From Pseudomonas veronii (lineage in GTDB: Bacteria; Pseudomonadota; Gammaproteobacteria; Pseudomonadales; Pseudomonadaceae): a DNA stretch of 64,000 nucleotides. Under the pieces are notes generated by a model. That model was not told the DNA's origin, ran no database searches, and was given only the letters and a program-made list of their open reading frames with translations. Numbering within the stretch: position 1 is the stretch's first letter; each line of letters begins with the position of its first letter. The stretch covers positions 86,673 through 150,672 of the forward strand of contig NZ_JYLL01000014.1 in the NCBI RefSeq assembly GCF_001439695.1, given 5' to 3'. The position numbers and the translations under genes are program-made. Positions 34,947-43,648 of the stretch are shown here, piece by piece.

Positions 34947-35013
34947 ATATTCATCCGGACAAAGGCGCGAATCGACCGTTCGCGCCGTAAAACAACAACA
35001 AGAGGATTTCGCG

Positions 35014-35715
35014 ATGTCCCAATCACTATTGGACAAGAGGGTAGTCGTCACCGGCGGGTTTGGTGCCCTCGGCAGCGCACTTGGCAAATTTCTGCTGGCG
35101 CGAGGCGCCCGGGTGGCGTTGCTGGATCGTAGCGAGGCCCCAGCTGCCTTGCTGGATACGGAAAACCTGCTGTGCCTGGGTGGTGTCGACCTGACTTCGA
35201 GCGAGTCGGCCAGCGCTGCGTTCGAGCAGGTCGCGGGGCATTTGGGTGGCATCGACGGTTTGGTCAATGTCGCGGGCGGGTTTGCCTGGGAGACCGTCGA
35301 AGGTGGCAGCCTGCTGACCTGGGATCGCCTCTATCAGATGAACGTACGTACCGCAGTGGTCAGTTCTCAATCCGGGTTGACACACCTGCTGGATTCCAAG
35401 GCCGGGCGCATCGTCAACATTGGCGCGCTGGCCTCTGTCAAAGCCGCAACAGGTATGGGGGCTTATGCCGCCTCCAAGGCCGGTGTGGCCCGGTTGACCG
35501 AGGCGTTGGCCGAGGAACTGAAGGATCGTGGTGTAACGGTCAACGCTGTGCTGCCGAGCATCATTGACACCCCCGCCAACCGCGCCGACATGCCTGATGC
35601 TGACAGCAGCCGCTGGGTCACTCCGCAGGCGTTGGCGGCGGTAGTGGCGTTTCTTTTATCCGACGAAGCCGCAGCAGTAACCGGTGCGCTGCTCCCCGTG
35701 AGTGGTCGCGTATGA
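35014..35715 (+). CDS. ditG: SDR family dehydrogenase DitG
   Basis: A 233-residue SDR, somewhat short for the family. TGGFGALG is the cofactor loop and YAASKAGVARL the active site. AGAGGA upstream supports the ATG; the longer frame upstream is leader. Its stop overlaps the ditH start (ATGA), so the two are translated together. Likely oxidises or reduces an intermediate after ring cleavage. The name follows cluster order. Confidence 0.78.
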   Translation: MSQSLLDKRVVVTGGFGALGSALGKFLLARGARVALLDRSEAPAALLDTENLLCLGGVDLTSSESASAAFEQVAGHLGGIDGLVNVAGGFAWETVEGGSLLTWDRLYQMNVRTAVVSSQSGLTHLLDSKAGRIVNIGALASVKAATGMGAYAASKAGVARLTEALAEELKDRGVTVNAVLPSIIDTPANRADMPDADSSRWVTPQALAAVVAFLLSDEAAAVTGALLPVSGRV

Positions 35716-36710
35716 GACTGGTGACGTATACCGACGCCGAAGGGTTTGAGCGCGCGGGTGCATTGCTCAATCGGGATCAGCAGGTACTCGACCTGCAACA
35801 CGCTTACCGCTTGCTGGAAGGTCGTGACAGTGTGGCGTTGAGCAGCATTCTGGCTTTGGTAGAGGCCGGCGAACCGGCGCTGGAATTGGCCCGCTCACTG
35901 GTCGCTAAGGCACCCTCGGCGGCGGTGCTGGAGCGTGCCAGCGTGAAGCTGCGTGCACCGATCCAGCCGCCTCCACAAATGCGCGACTGTTCCTGCTTCG
36001 AATTGCATCTGCGCCAGAGCTTCGCGGCGGCCCGTCGTGCCCGTGCGCTGCGTACCGAAGACCCGGAAGCCACGCTGAAAGCGATGAACACCCGCGCTGA
36101 CGATCGGGTCATCGAGACTTTCAACAAGCAGCCTATTTACTACAAGGGCAACCGTTTCGCGGTGATTGGCATCGACGATGAATTTCAATGGCCGAGCTAC
36201 AGCCGGGCGATGGATTTCGAACTGGAGTTCGGTTGCTACATCGGTAAGCGCGGCAAGGACATCAGCCGTGAAGCCGCCCGGGCGCATATCGTCGGCTACA
36301 CCATCTTCAACGACATGAGTGCCCGCGACGCCCAGGCCCTGGAAATGCCCGGCATGCTCGGCCCGGCCAAGAGCAAGGATTTTGATACCGCCAATATCAT
36401 GGGCCCCTGTCTGGTGACAGCCGATGAGCTGGGTGATCCCTATGACCTGAACATGGTCGCCCGGGTCAATGGCGAGGAGTGGGGGCGCGGCAATACCCGC
36501 GATATGCGCTGGAGTTTCGAAGACGTGATTGCCCACGTGTCCCGCTCGGAAACCCTGTACCCCGGCGAGTTTCTGGGCTCCGGCACGGTCGGCAACGGCT
36601 GCGGCCTGGAGCAATTGCGTTATTTGAAGCCTGGCGATGTGGTTGAACTGGAGATCGACGGCATTGGTGTGCTGCGCACTCAAGCGGGCAAGGCATCGAA
36701 CAAGGATTGA
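35712..36710 (+). CDS. ditH: Fumarylacetoacetate hydrolase family protein DitH
   Basis: A 332-residue FAH-family protein with an N-terminal domain of about 110 residues. Metal ligands are in DFELEFGCYIG and the signature is FNDMSARDAQ. GNGCGLEQLRYLKPGD is typical of the C-terminal part. Described members cleave or decarboxylate acylpyruvates and muconate-like products. Coupled to ditG by a four-base overlap. Second of three FAH paralogues in the cluster. Confidence 0.78.
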   Translation: MRLVTYTDAEGFERAGALLNRDQQVLDLQHAYRLLEGRDSVALSSILALVEAGEPALELARSLVAKAPSAAVLERASVKLRAPIQPPPQMRDCSCFELHLRQSFAAARRARALRTEDPEATLKAMNTRADDRVIETFNKQPIYYKGNRFAVIGIDDEFQWPSYSRAMDFELEFGCYIGKRGKDISREAARAHIVGYTIFNDMSARDAQALEMPGMLGPAKSKDFDTANIMGPCLVTADELGDPYDLNMVARVNGEEWGRGNTRDMRWSFEDVIAHVSRSETLYPGEFLGSGTVGNGCGLEQLRYLKPGDVVELEIDGIGVLRTQAGKASNKD

Positions 36711-36730
36711 CGCGTACGTGAATGACGGAA

Positions 36731-36759
36731 GAATTCACTTACAAGTACAAAGTGAATTC
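36731..36759. promoter_or_regulatory. Perfect inverted repeat GAATTCACTT-N9-AAGTGAATTC
   Basis: A 10-9-10 palindrome directly upstream of the spaced repeat at 36762 and 75 bases before ditA1. It is not followed by T residues, so an operator is more likely than a terminator. It is unlike the ditA3 and ditR palindromes. Confidence 0.5.
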
Positions 36760-36761
36760 TA

Positions 36762-36786
36762 TGTACATAAATAGAGAAAGTGTCTT
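36762..36786 (+). promoter_or_regulatory. Spaced repeat TGTACA-N13-TGTCTT (cluster motif)
   Basis: Lies 47 bases before ditA1. The trailing TTATAT could be its -10 box. Left half and spacing match the site before ditG. Confidence 0.5.
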
Positions 36787-36833
36787 ATATTTCGCTGCGA
36801 CTACTGTCGTGACGCTCTGATCAGGAGGCAATC

Positions 36834-38234
36834 ATGCTAACAAGAACAAGCCCCGTATTGTCTGATGGAACCAAGGTCTCTGACCTCATCTATCCCTCTA
36901 GCCGTGAAGTACAAATGCGCGTGTTGTCTGACCGCGAAATCTACGAGCTGGAGATGGAAAAAATCTTCGGCAAGATCTGGGTACTCCTGGGTCACGAGTC
37001 GGAGATCCCCAATTCCGGGGACTTCATGGTCCGCGACCTGGGCTCCGACTCGGTCATTGTTGCCCGTGGTAAAGAGGGCGAGGTGTTTGTAAACCTCAAT
37101 GTGTGCCCGCACCGCGGCATGCGCATCAGCACCGCCGATTGTGGCAACACGCAAATTCATAAATGCATCTACCACGGCTGGGCCTTCCGCCCGAATGGCG
37201 ACTTTGTCGGCTCACCCGTCGAGCGTGAGTGCATGCACGGCAAGATGCTGCCAAAAGAAGAACTGGGCCTGAAAAAGGCACGGGTCACGCTGTACGGCGG
37301 TCTGGTCTTTGCGACCTGGAATATCGATGGGCCGTCGTTTGACGAATTCCTCGGCGATGCCAAGTGGTATTACGACATGCTGTTCTGCCGCTCCGACAAG
37401 GGCATGGAAGTACTCGGCCCACCGCAGCGCTTTATCGTTAACGCCAACTGGAAAACGGCTGGCGAGCAATCGGCGGCTGACGGTTTCCACACACTGACCT
37501 TGCACCGTTGGCTGGGCGAAGTGGGCAATTACGCCAAGAAAGGCGAGGGTGAAACAGCCGACCTCAGCCCGGAAATGATCGGAGTTGAAATCAGCTCGCC
37601 CCATGGCCATGCCCTGCGCTGCATCGACCTGGCGCGCAAGATCAAGCGCCTGACCGGCCTCGATCCGGCAGAGTTGAGTGTGCAGCAGAAGCTCGAAGCA
37701 TTGCCGCCTGCCGGCATGACCGCCGACATGGTCGAACAGCTGGCACGCAACTTGACCGAAGATCAGTTGAAAGTGCTCACCAGCATGCCGCCGCAAGTCG
37801 GTGGAATGTTCCCGAACATTCTTTTCGGTTTTGTCTACATTCCGCAGCCGGATGGCACTGTCGTCGGCTCGATGACCCTGCACGCCTACGTGCCGCAAGG
37901 TCCGGACAAGCTCGAGTTCGTCAACTGGGTATTTGCCGAGAAAGACGCTTCCCCGGAATTGCGCGACAAGATGCTCAAGCAAACCATCCAGCTGTTCGGC
38001 ACGTCCGGCATGGTCGAGCAGGATGACTCCGATACCTGGCCGCACATGACGCTGGCTGCCAAGGGGGCGATGGGCCGCAAGAGCACGATGAAGTACCAGG
38101 CAGTCTTTGAAACGGGGGCGCCGGAAGGCTGGCCTGGCCCGGGCATCGTCAACGAAGGTTTCACCAAGGACGATACCCAGTGGCACTGGTGGTTGTACTG
38201 GCATGAGCTGATGACTGCATCGGACGACAAGTAA
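36834..38234 (+). CDS. ditA1: Ring-hydroxylating dioxygenase alpha subunit DitA1
   Basis: A 466-residue Rieske non-haem iron oxygenase alpha subunit. The Rieske cluster ligands are C91, H93, C111 and H114 (CPH ... CIYH); the catalytic iron motif is D216, H219 and H224 in ADGFHTLTLH. AGGAGG precedes the ATG. In BKME-9 DitA dihydroxylates 7-oxodehydroabietate at C11/C12, the first attack on the aromatic ring. The beta subunit gene follows after 90 bases that contain a hairpin. The ferredoxin is the distant ditA3, and no dedicated reductase is seen. Confidence 0.9.
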   Translation: MLTRTSPVLSDGTKVSDLIYPSSREVQMRVLSDREIYELEMEKIFGKIWVLLGHESEIPNSGDFMVRDLGSDSVIVARGKEGEVFVNLNVCPHRGMRISTADCGNTQIHKCIYHGWAFRPNGDFVGSPVERECMHGKMLPKEELGLKKARVTLYGGLVFATWNIDGPSFDEFLGDAKWYYDMLFCRSDKGMEVLGPPQRFIVNANWKTAGEQSAADGFHTLTLHRWLGEVGNYAKKGEGETADLSPEMIGVEISSPHGHALRCIDLARKIKRLTGLDPAELSVQQKLEALPPAGMTADMVEQLARNLTEDQLKVLTSMPPQVGGMFPNILFGFVYIPQPDGTVVGSMTLHAYVPQGPDKLEFVNWVFAEKDASPELRDKMLKQTIQLFGTSGMVEQDDSDTWPHMTLAAKGAMGRKSTMKYQAVFETGAPEGWPGPGIVNEGFTKDDTQWHWWLYWHELMTASDDK

Positions 38235-38256
38235 AGCGTCTGTTACGCCTGGTATG

Positions 38257-38280
38257 ACTGCGGTCCTGAGGGGCCGCAGT
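38257..38280 (+). other. Hairpin between ditA1 and ditA2
   Basis: A ten-base-pair stem with one G-T pair (ACTGCGGTCC / GGGCCGCAGT) and a TGAG loop in the gap between the two subunit genes. No T run follows. It may stabilise the ditA1 message or adjust the subunit ratio. Confidence 0.5.
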
Positions 38281-38324
38281 TGCTGGAAACCGCATTAACA
38301 AGAATAAAAGTGAGGGAATGACTC

Positions 38325-38900
38325 ATGGCTCAGGTTCAACAACGCGGTGTGGAGGATATCCAGCCGGGTTCCCCAGTCGGTACCAAGCGAGTACCGGTAG
38401 GCTCGCCGATTTACAACGATGTGGTGACCTTTCTCTACGAGGAAGCCACGCTGCTGGACCAGATTCGCCTGCAGGAGTGGGCCGAACGCCTGGACACCGA
38501 CCTGGTGTACACAGTGCCGCTACGCCAGACGCGCTTGGCCGCCGAGTTGAAAACCACCATCGTGCGCAGCGTTCAGCATTACCACGATGACTACCGCTCG
38601 ATCATGGGCCGAATCCTGCGCCTGTCCGGCAAAAGTGCCTGGGCGGAAGATCCTCCTTCGCGTACCCGACGTCTGGTGACCAACGTGTTTGTCGAAGAAA
38701 CCGACAAGAGCGATGAGTTTGTGGTGACCAGTTACCTGCTGCTGACCCGTAGCCGGTTCAAGGACCACCACGTCGACATTATCAGTGGCGAACGGCGTGA
38801 TGTGCTGCGCCTGAGTGAAGTGGGATTCAAGTTGGCGCGGCGCGAAGTCATCATTGACCAGGCGGTGCTTGGAACACCCAATCTGGCCGTCTTCCTCTAG
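38325..38900 (+). CDS. ditA2: Ring-hydroxylating dioxygenase beta subunit DitA2
   Basis: A 191-residue beta subunit of the aromatic-ring dioxygenase family with an NTF2-like fold. Typical elements are FLYEEATLLDQIRLQEWAERL near the N-terminus and a central DYRSIMGRILRL. GAGGG precedes the ATG. It would assemble with DitA1 as a hexamer (family knowledge). Imperfect hairpins follow before the convergent DUF2889 gene. Confidence 0.87.
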   Translation: MAQVQQRGVEDIQPGSPVGTKRVPVGSPIYNDVVTFLYEEATLLDQIRLQEWAERLDTDLVYTVPLRQTRLAAELKTTIVRSVQHYHDDYRSIMGRILRLSGKSAWAEDPPSRTRRLVTNVFVEETDKSDEFVVTSYLLLTRSRFKDHHVDIISGERRDVLRLSEVGFKLARREVIIDQAVLGTPNLAVFL

Positions 38901-38984
38901 TTCGTACCGGCGGTCTGGTTTGAACCCGGATCGCCGTACCTTGAAGGCATTGGCCGCTCTGTTCTTGACGCAAGAGCGAAGCGG

Positions 38985-39725
38985 CTATTGCTGTTGTCTC
39001 AGCCATTGCTGATCCTCTGCGCACAACTTGAGCTGCTCGTGGCTGAAATCCAGAGTCGAGCCTTTCATGCGCAGTGCCTGCTCCGCACGTTCGGGTTGCT
39101 GGCTGTAGCAGAGGGCGCTGGTAGCGGCGTGAATCTGGGCGTCGAGGTTGTACGCACGCCCCATCGAAATCAGGGTGCAGCGGCGAAGCAAAAGAGCCGC
39201 TTCGGCGGCTTCTTCATTGAGGGTGCTCAGTGCCCAGCGTGCCATACCTTCGCGAAGGTTGATGCCGCAGTAGGGGGCTGGTCTTTCGATCAGGGTGCCA
39301 TCGACTTCCCAGCTCAGCTTTTCAACGCCGTCGCACAGCAACGTAGCGCGAGTGTGATTGGCAATACGCTGGCCGACGTTGATGTCATAACGGCGCTGGT
39401 GGGGGCCTCGAGCGGCCGCCGCGACAGCGAGGCCCGCGAGGTCCAGCAGATGGGTGCATTGATGACTGGCATCGGTCTGACGGGTGACCGAGTGGGCTAT
39501 CCGGTCCAGTTTCATGCCCACCAGGTGCTGTAATTGATCGCAAGCCTGAGGGCACAAGGAATAAGGGTAGCGAAGCGCTTCGCCGCCAATGGCGGTGACT
39601 TCACCTTGATGGTGGCAGACCCAGACACGGAAGTGGTGGAAGTCGTCTTCCAGCGCGGCTCGGACTTCGCCCGTGCCATTGCCGGGATGAGCAATGATGT
39701 CTACGCGGCGACGAAATACACTCAT
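38985..39725 (-). CDS. DUF2889 family protein
   Basis: A 246-residue protein of the DUF2889 family, function unknown. It begins MSVFRRRVDIIAHPGNGTG and has no signal peptide or membrane segment. The ATG at 39725 follows an AAGGATATTGAGG leader; a TTG two codons earlier is less likely. DUF2889 genes often sit in steroid and terpenoid degradation clusters. An unnamed ORF occupies a similar place in the BKME-9 cluster as I recall it. It faces ditA2 and is divergent from ditI, sharing the 39777 control site. Confidence 0.7.
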   Translation of the reverse strand: MSVFRRRVDIIAHPGNGTGEVRAALEDDFHHFRVWVCHHQGEVTAIGGEALRYPYSLCPQACDQLQHLVGMKLDRIAHSVTRQTDASHQCTHLLDLAGLAVAAAARGPHQRRYDINVGQRIANHTRATLLCDGVEKLSWEVDGTLIERPAPYCGINLREGMARWALSTLNEEAAEAALLLRRCTLISMGRAYNLDAQIHAATSALCYSQQPERAEQALRMKGSTLDFSHEQLKLCAEDQQWLRQQQ

Positions 39726-39776
39726 CCTCAATATCCTTGCTTCAATGCTGTTCAGGCTGACGAAATCAGCTATATT

Positions 39777-39801
39777 TGAACACTATAACCAAAAATGTTC
39801 A
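39777..39801. promoter_or_regulatory. Perfect inverted repeat TGAACA-N13-TGTTCA (cluster motif)
   Basis: The most symmetrical copy of the motif. It lies in the 101-base gap between the divergent DUF2889 and ditI genes, 25 bases before the ditI start. Confidence 0.6.
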
Positions 39802-39826
39802 CTAAAAAACAAGAAATGGAGTGGCT

Positions 39827-40627
39827 ATGGCACTGCTAAACGAACAGGTCGCGTTGATTACCGGTGCAGGTGGCGGAATAGGCCGCGGTATCGCGCTGAA
39901 CTTTGTCAAAGAGGGCGCTGCTGTGGTGGTCGCCGAGCTGGATGTCACCAGTGGCGAGGCCATAGTCGCCGAACTCAAAGCGCTGGGTGCCCAAGCGGTG
40001 TTCATCAAGACCGACGTGTGCAGCAAGGCCGATATCGAAGCTGCCGTGCAATTGGCCGTTGATCAGTTCGGTGGTCTGGACATATTGGTTAACAACGCCT
40101 TTGCGCCAACACCCAATGTCCTTCTGGAAGAAAAAACCGACGCGATGCTGGAGAAAACCCTCGGTTCTACAGTGTGGGCGGCCTGGTGGGCGATGAAAGC
40201 CGCACTGCCCCACATGAAAGCGAGAGGCGGCGGCAAGATTATCAACTTCTATTCCATCGATATCGAGATCGGCGCCTGGTTGCACGGCGACTACAACACG
40301 GCAAAGGCAGCGATCGTGGGGCTGACTCGTAGCGCGGCTTCTGAATGGGGGCGGTTCAACATTCGAACCAATGCCATCGCACCGACTGCGATGGGTGCGA
40401 CCTTTCACAAACTCGCTGCAGAGAACCCGGGGTTTGCCGAAATGTCCGCTTCGATGCGTCCGTTGGGGCGCTGTGGCGAGCCTGAAGCTGATATCGGGCC
40501 GGTGGTGGTATTCCTCGCTTCGGAGATGTCGCGCTTTATCACTGGCGAGACCATTCACGTCGATGGTGGCCTGCACTTACCCGGTTACAACTCCCGCCCC
40601 AAAGGCATTCCCGTGCGCGAGTATTGA
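39827..40627 (+). CDS. ditI: SDR family dehydrogenase DitI
   Basis: A 266-residue classical SDR: TGAGGGIG, NNAF near residue 91 and the active site YNTAKAAIVGL. GGAG precedes the ATG at 39827. The C-terminal extension after the GG segment (LHLPGYNSRPKGIPVREY) is rich in aromatic and basic residues and may close over a bulky substrate. It probably oxidises a ring hydroxyl such as C7-OH, but no direct evidence is in the sequence. Two hairpins separate it from the convergent ditJ. Confidence 0.8.
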   Translation: MALLNEQVALITGAGGGIGRGIALNFVKEGAAVVVAELDVTSGEAIVAELKALGAQAVFIKTDVCSKADIEAAVQLAVDQFGGLDILVNNAFAPTPNVLLEEKTDAMLEKTLGSTVWAAWWAMKAALPHMKARGGGKIINFYSIDIEIGAWLHGDYNTAKAAIVGLTRSAASEWGRFNIRTNAIAPTAMGATFHKLAAENPGFAEMSASMRPLGRCGEPEADIGPVVVFLASEMSRFITGETIHVDGGLHLPGYNSRPKGIPVREY

Positions 40628-40640
40628 TTACCCCGGTTGA

Positions 40641-40668
40641 TGCAGGAGCGAGCAAGCTCGCTCCTGCA
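40641..40668. repeat. Pseudomonas intergenic palindrome (REP-like)
   Basis: Perfect 13-2-13 inverted repeat, TGCAGGAGCGAGC and its complement. This is a common intergenic unit in Pseudomonas, here 13 bases after the ditI stop. Confidence 0.8.
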
Positions 40669-40694
40669 AAGAAGGCTCCAGGCCCAAGAGACGC

Positions 40695-40720
40695 GAAAGC
40701 CCGCTTCAAAGCGGGCTTTC
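40695..40720. terminator. Bidirectional terminator between ditI and ditJ
   Basis: Perfect 12-2-12 inverted repeat GAAAGCCCGCTT / AAGCGGGCTTTC between convergent genes; A and T runs at the ends allow termination from both sides. Confidence 0.75.
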
Positions 40721-40755
40721 GACGTTGGATCGACGAGACATACCGGGCAGGACCG

Positions 40756-42387
40756 TTACTTTTTGGACACCACGATCGATGTGGTTTCCAGATCCCAGGT
40801 GGCGGCGGTTTTACCTTCATCGCGCAGCAGATACTTCAACACCCGACCCTGCGGGTTTTTCGGCAAGCTGCTGCGAAACTCGATGTAGCGCGGCAAGGCA
40901 TAGTAGGGCACCGAGTCGGTGGCCCAATGGAACAGCTGCTCCGGGTCTAGCGTCACGCCTTCATGCAGTACGGCAGTCACCTTCACATCATCCTCGCCTT
41001 TATCAGAAGGCACGGCATGCACCGCCACTTCGGCCAGTGCCGGGTGAGAAGCAAAGGCTGCTTCCATTTCAAAGCTGGAAATGTTCTCCCCCCTGCGACG
41101 CATGTAGTCCTTCTTGCGGTCGACAAAGTAGAAGAAGCCATCATCATCGAATTTGCCAACGTCGCCGGTGTGGAACCACATGTTGCGCATCAGCTTCTGG
41201 GTATCCTCCGGACGACGCCAGTAGCCCTGGAACATGATGTCGGGACGGAGCGGGCGCACCACGATTTCGCCAGGGGAGTTGGGCGGTACTTCCTGATCGA
41301 GGTCGTCGACGATCCTAACGTCAAAATCTGCAATACGTTTACCCGACGAGCCGGGCGCGGCGTATTCCCCGGCAGCCAGCGAAGTGATAACGCAGGCTTC
41401 GGTCAGGCCATAGCCGTTGCCGCCTACCAGCTTGGTGCCGAAGCGCTCGCGCCAGATCTTTTTGGTTTCTTCGGTATAAGGGTTGCCACGGGCGGTATGG
41501 ATCTGCCCGACGCAGCGCAACATCGCTTCGTTATCTGGCGCCTGGGCGAGGAGGCCGCCCATGCCACCCAGGATCGAGGCAATGGTCGCGCCCGAGCGCT
41601 CCACTTCCGGCCAGAAATTCGAGACCGAGAACCGCGCAAGAATGGCGGCGCGCGCGCCCACCAGAATGCTGGCAATGATGGATACACACAGCGCATTCAT
41701 GTGAAACAGCGGCAGCGGCGTGATGGTGACGTCGTCGGCACTGGCCGGACCGGCACGTAGTTGCAGGCGCGCCAGATTGCACATGAAGTTGTAGCTGATC
41801 ATGCAGCCCTTGGAAGGGCCCGTTGTACCCGAGGTGTAAATCAGGCAGGCGAGGTCTGAAGGTTGCGGTTTATTGACGAGTGGGGTGGCGTCATGGCCAC
41901 GCCATTCATCCAGTGGCGCAATACGAATCGGGCAATCAGGAACTGCTTCGAGGGTGCCACGGTGAAGAATGTGGTGGACGTCCTGCAGTTGTGAGGCGAG
42001 CGGGGTGATGCGTGGCAGGTAGGCTGCTTCGCAAATTACCACCGAGGTGCCGGTATCGGCGATCTGATGGCGGAGGAACTCGCCCTTGAGCGCGGTGTTG
42101 ATCGGCACACTCACGGCGCAGAGCTTGTTGATGGCCAGCCAGGTGGTGACGGCATCGATATTGTTATCCAGCATCGTTAGCACGGTTTCACCGGCCTTGA
42201 CGCCCAGGGTGGCAAGTGCGTTGGCCATCTTGGTGGAAAGTGAGTCAACCTGAGCATATGTGTATAACTCACCGCTGAAATCCAGCAATATTTTGTCTGG
42301 ATGCCTTGCTACCGCGCGATCTAACGCGTCAATGACAGTGTCTCGTTCTCCCACTGCCCAGGTGTCTGGATTTCCACTGCTACCCAT
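40756..42387 (-). CDS. ditJ: Acyl-CoA ligase DitJ (AMP-forming)
   Basis: A 543-residue ANL-superfamily acyl-CoA synthetase. The P-loop is YTSGTTGPSKG (about residues 184-194), GYGLTEA is the A5-like motif, VDRKKDYMRRRGENIS the hinge region, and PKNPQGRVLKYLLR holds the catalytic Lys region. AGGAGA precedes the ATG. It would activate a diterpenoid carboxylate or a later acid to its CoA thioester. It is divergent from the TetR gene ditK, which is its probable regulator. The symbol follows cluster order. Confidence 0.83.
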   Translation of the reverse strand: MGSSGNPDTWAVGERDTVIDALDRAVARHPDKILLDFSGELYTYAQVDSLSTKMANALATLGVKAGETVLTMLDNNIDAVTTWLAINKLCAVSVPINTALKGEFLRHQIADTGTSVVICEAAYLPRITPLASQLQDVHHILHRGTLEAVPDCPIRIAPLDEWRGHDATPLVNKPQPSDLACLIYTSGTTGPSKGCMISYNFMCNLARLQLRAGPASADDVTITPLPLFHMNALCVSIIASILVGARAAILARFSVSNFWPEVERSGATIASILGGMGGLLAQAPDNEAMLRCVGQIHTARGNPYTEETKKIWRERFGTKLVGGNGYGLTEACVITSLAAGEYAAPGSSGKRIADFDVRIVDDLDQEVPPNSPGEIVVRPLRPDIMFQGYWRRPEDTQKLMRNMWFHTGDVGKFDDDGFFYFVDRKKDYMRRRGENISSFEMEAAFASHPALAEVAVHAVPSDKGEDDVKVTAVLHEGVTLDPEQLFHWATDSVPYYALPRYIEFRSSLPKNPQGRVLKYLLRDEGKTAATWDLETTSIVVSKK

Positions 42388-42493
42388 CAGTTTTCTCCTT
42401 TAGGCATCCGTAAGCGGTCGGGTTGCCTGATTTTATTTTGAAGAGAGAATCTGATTCTAAATACAAACGTCTTAAATGTCTTTAGCAATAAGT

Positions 42494-42541
42494 TGAACAT
42501 ATAGTGTTATTTATGCACAGATCCTGTGCTAACGTTGCACA
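42494..42541. promoter_or_regulatory. ditJ-ditK divergent control region
   Basis: Two features lie here: TGAACA with TGCACA 14 bases on (one base more than the cluster motif), and TGTGC-N7-GCACA at 42525-42541. An AGAATC-T-GATTCT palindrome lies nearby at about 42447. Any of these could bind DitK. Confidence 0.35.
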
Positions 42542-42570
42542 ATCTTTACTCTTCATGAGCCTGTCACGCC

Positions 42571-43302
42571 ATGCCAAAAGCCGCACCCAAGAAAGCAGAG
42601 GCGCCAGCGCCGGCTAGCAAACCCAAAAAAAATGCGCCACCTGAAGCAGGGGCGAGCCCGGCTAAACCCGTCGAGCGACGTGCTGCTGCCAACTCAGTGG
42701 CAGGAACCAAAGTCAAGCCGAATCGCCGTTCGGAAGAAACCATTGCCAACATCCTTAAAGCCACTGAGGAAGTCGTGCTGATGTCTGGCGCGGATCGTAT
42801 TTCGATCCTGGATGTGTGCCAGGTAGCGGGCGTTTCCCGTGGCACCTTTTATCGCTATTTCGCTTCGCAAGAGGACTTGCTGGACACCTTTTCACGCCAC
42901 AAGCGCGAAAGCTTTCACAGCTCGCTGTCCCAGGAACTCGGTCACATCAGTGATCCTGAAGCGCGCTTGAATGCGCTGTTTGCCTATCTCGACAACTACC
43001 TGGAGCAAAGTCGGGCTCGGCGTCTTCTGGTGGTTGCACCCGACTACGCGCTGGGCTTCTTCCGACGGATTTTCCACGATTCGATCGTGCGCTTTCAGGA
43101 TGGCCTGGGCATCGTTTTCGACGACTGGGACGAACGCCTCGGGGTGCGTCTTGACCGTGAGCTGATCTGCGAAATGATCATTCGTTACGTGTTGAGCGAA
43201 ATCCTCGTGCCAGAAGCCGCGGGGCGTCGATTGTTCCCGGTCCGGGTGAAAAAACTCCTGGGCGCGCTGATCATGGGTTCTACCTCGCGCACCCGCCGCT
43301 GA
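42571..43302 (+). CDS. ditK: TetR family regulator DitK with extended N-terminus
   Basis: A 243-residue TetR-type regulator. The helix-turn-helix (ISILDVCQVAGVSRGTFYRYF) starts unusually late, near residue 74, because the protein begins with about 50 residues rich in Ala, Lys and Pro. This tail could add nonspecific DNA contact or be partly an artefact of the chosen start, and no strong ribosome site is visible. It is divergent from ditJ and followed by a terminator. It is one of three regulators in the window, with DitR and the TetR at 17765. Confidence 0.78.
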   Translation: MPKAAPKKAEAPAPASKPKKNAPPEAGASPAKPVERRAAANSVAGTKVKPNRRSEETIANILKATEEVVLMSGADRISILDVCQVAGVSRGTFYRYFASQEDLLDTFSRHKRESFHSSLSQELGHISDPEARLNALFAYLDNYLEQSRARRLLVVAPDYALGFFRRIFHDSIVRFQDGLGIVFDDWDERLGVRLDRELICEMIIRYVLSEILVPEAAGRRLFPVRVKKLLGALIMGSTSRTRR

Positions 43303-43330
43303 CCTTAAAGAACTACCCATCGCGCAAACA

Positions 43331-43358
43331 AAAGCCCCCGTTTATCGGGGGCTTTGCG
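43331..43358 (+). terminator. Rho-independent terminator after ditK
   Basis: AAAGCCCCCG / CGGGGGCTTT stem with a TTTAT loop, 29 bases after the ditK stop. The rest of the 346-base gap up to ditL holds only the motif at 43496-43520 and a GAGGT ribosome site. Confidence 0.85.
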
Positions 43359-43495
43359 TTTCCGTACGCTAATTTTTCCCCTCCTGCATTCCACTCTTTT
43401 TCGAGGCTGACTCGAAGTTTTGGACCCCTCTAAGCATTTTTCGACGCGAGTTGAGGGCTCTGGGTCAGGCCTCTCCGCGCGCAAATAAAATAAAT

Positions 43496-43520
43496 TGAAC
43501 AGTATTTTGATTTCTGCTCA
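43496..43520 (+). promoter_or_regulatory. Spaced inverted repeat TGAACA-N13-TGCTCA (cluster motif)
   Basis: One base away from the perfect repeat, 129 bases before ditL. It is the only candidate control site in the leader of the ditL-P unit. Confidence 0.55.
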
Positions 43521-43648
43521 ATTTAATCTTAAGCTCTGGTCTTGGCAGTGAGCCGTCGGCTTCCCCTTTTCGCGGCAATTTGATCCAGGCCACGTGAAGG
43601 CACCGCACAAATAACCAACAAAAAGTGCCAACTTCGAGGTACCTAGAC

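Noticed and set aside
42494..42518. Tenth copy of the N13 motif at the ditJ-ditK gap
   Set aside because: TGAACA and TGCACA are 14 rather than 13 bases apart, so it was not counted with the others.
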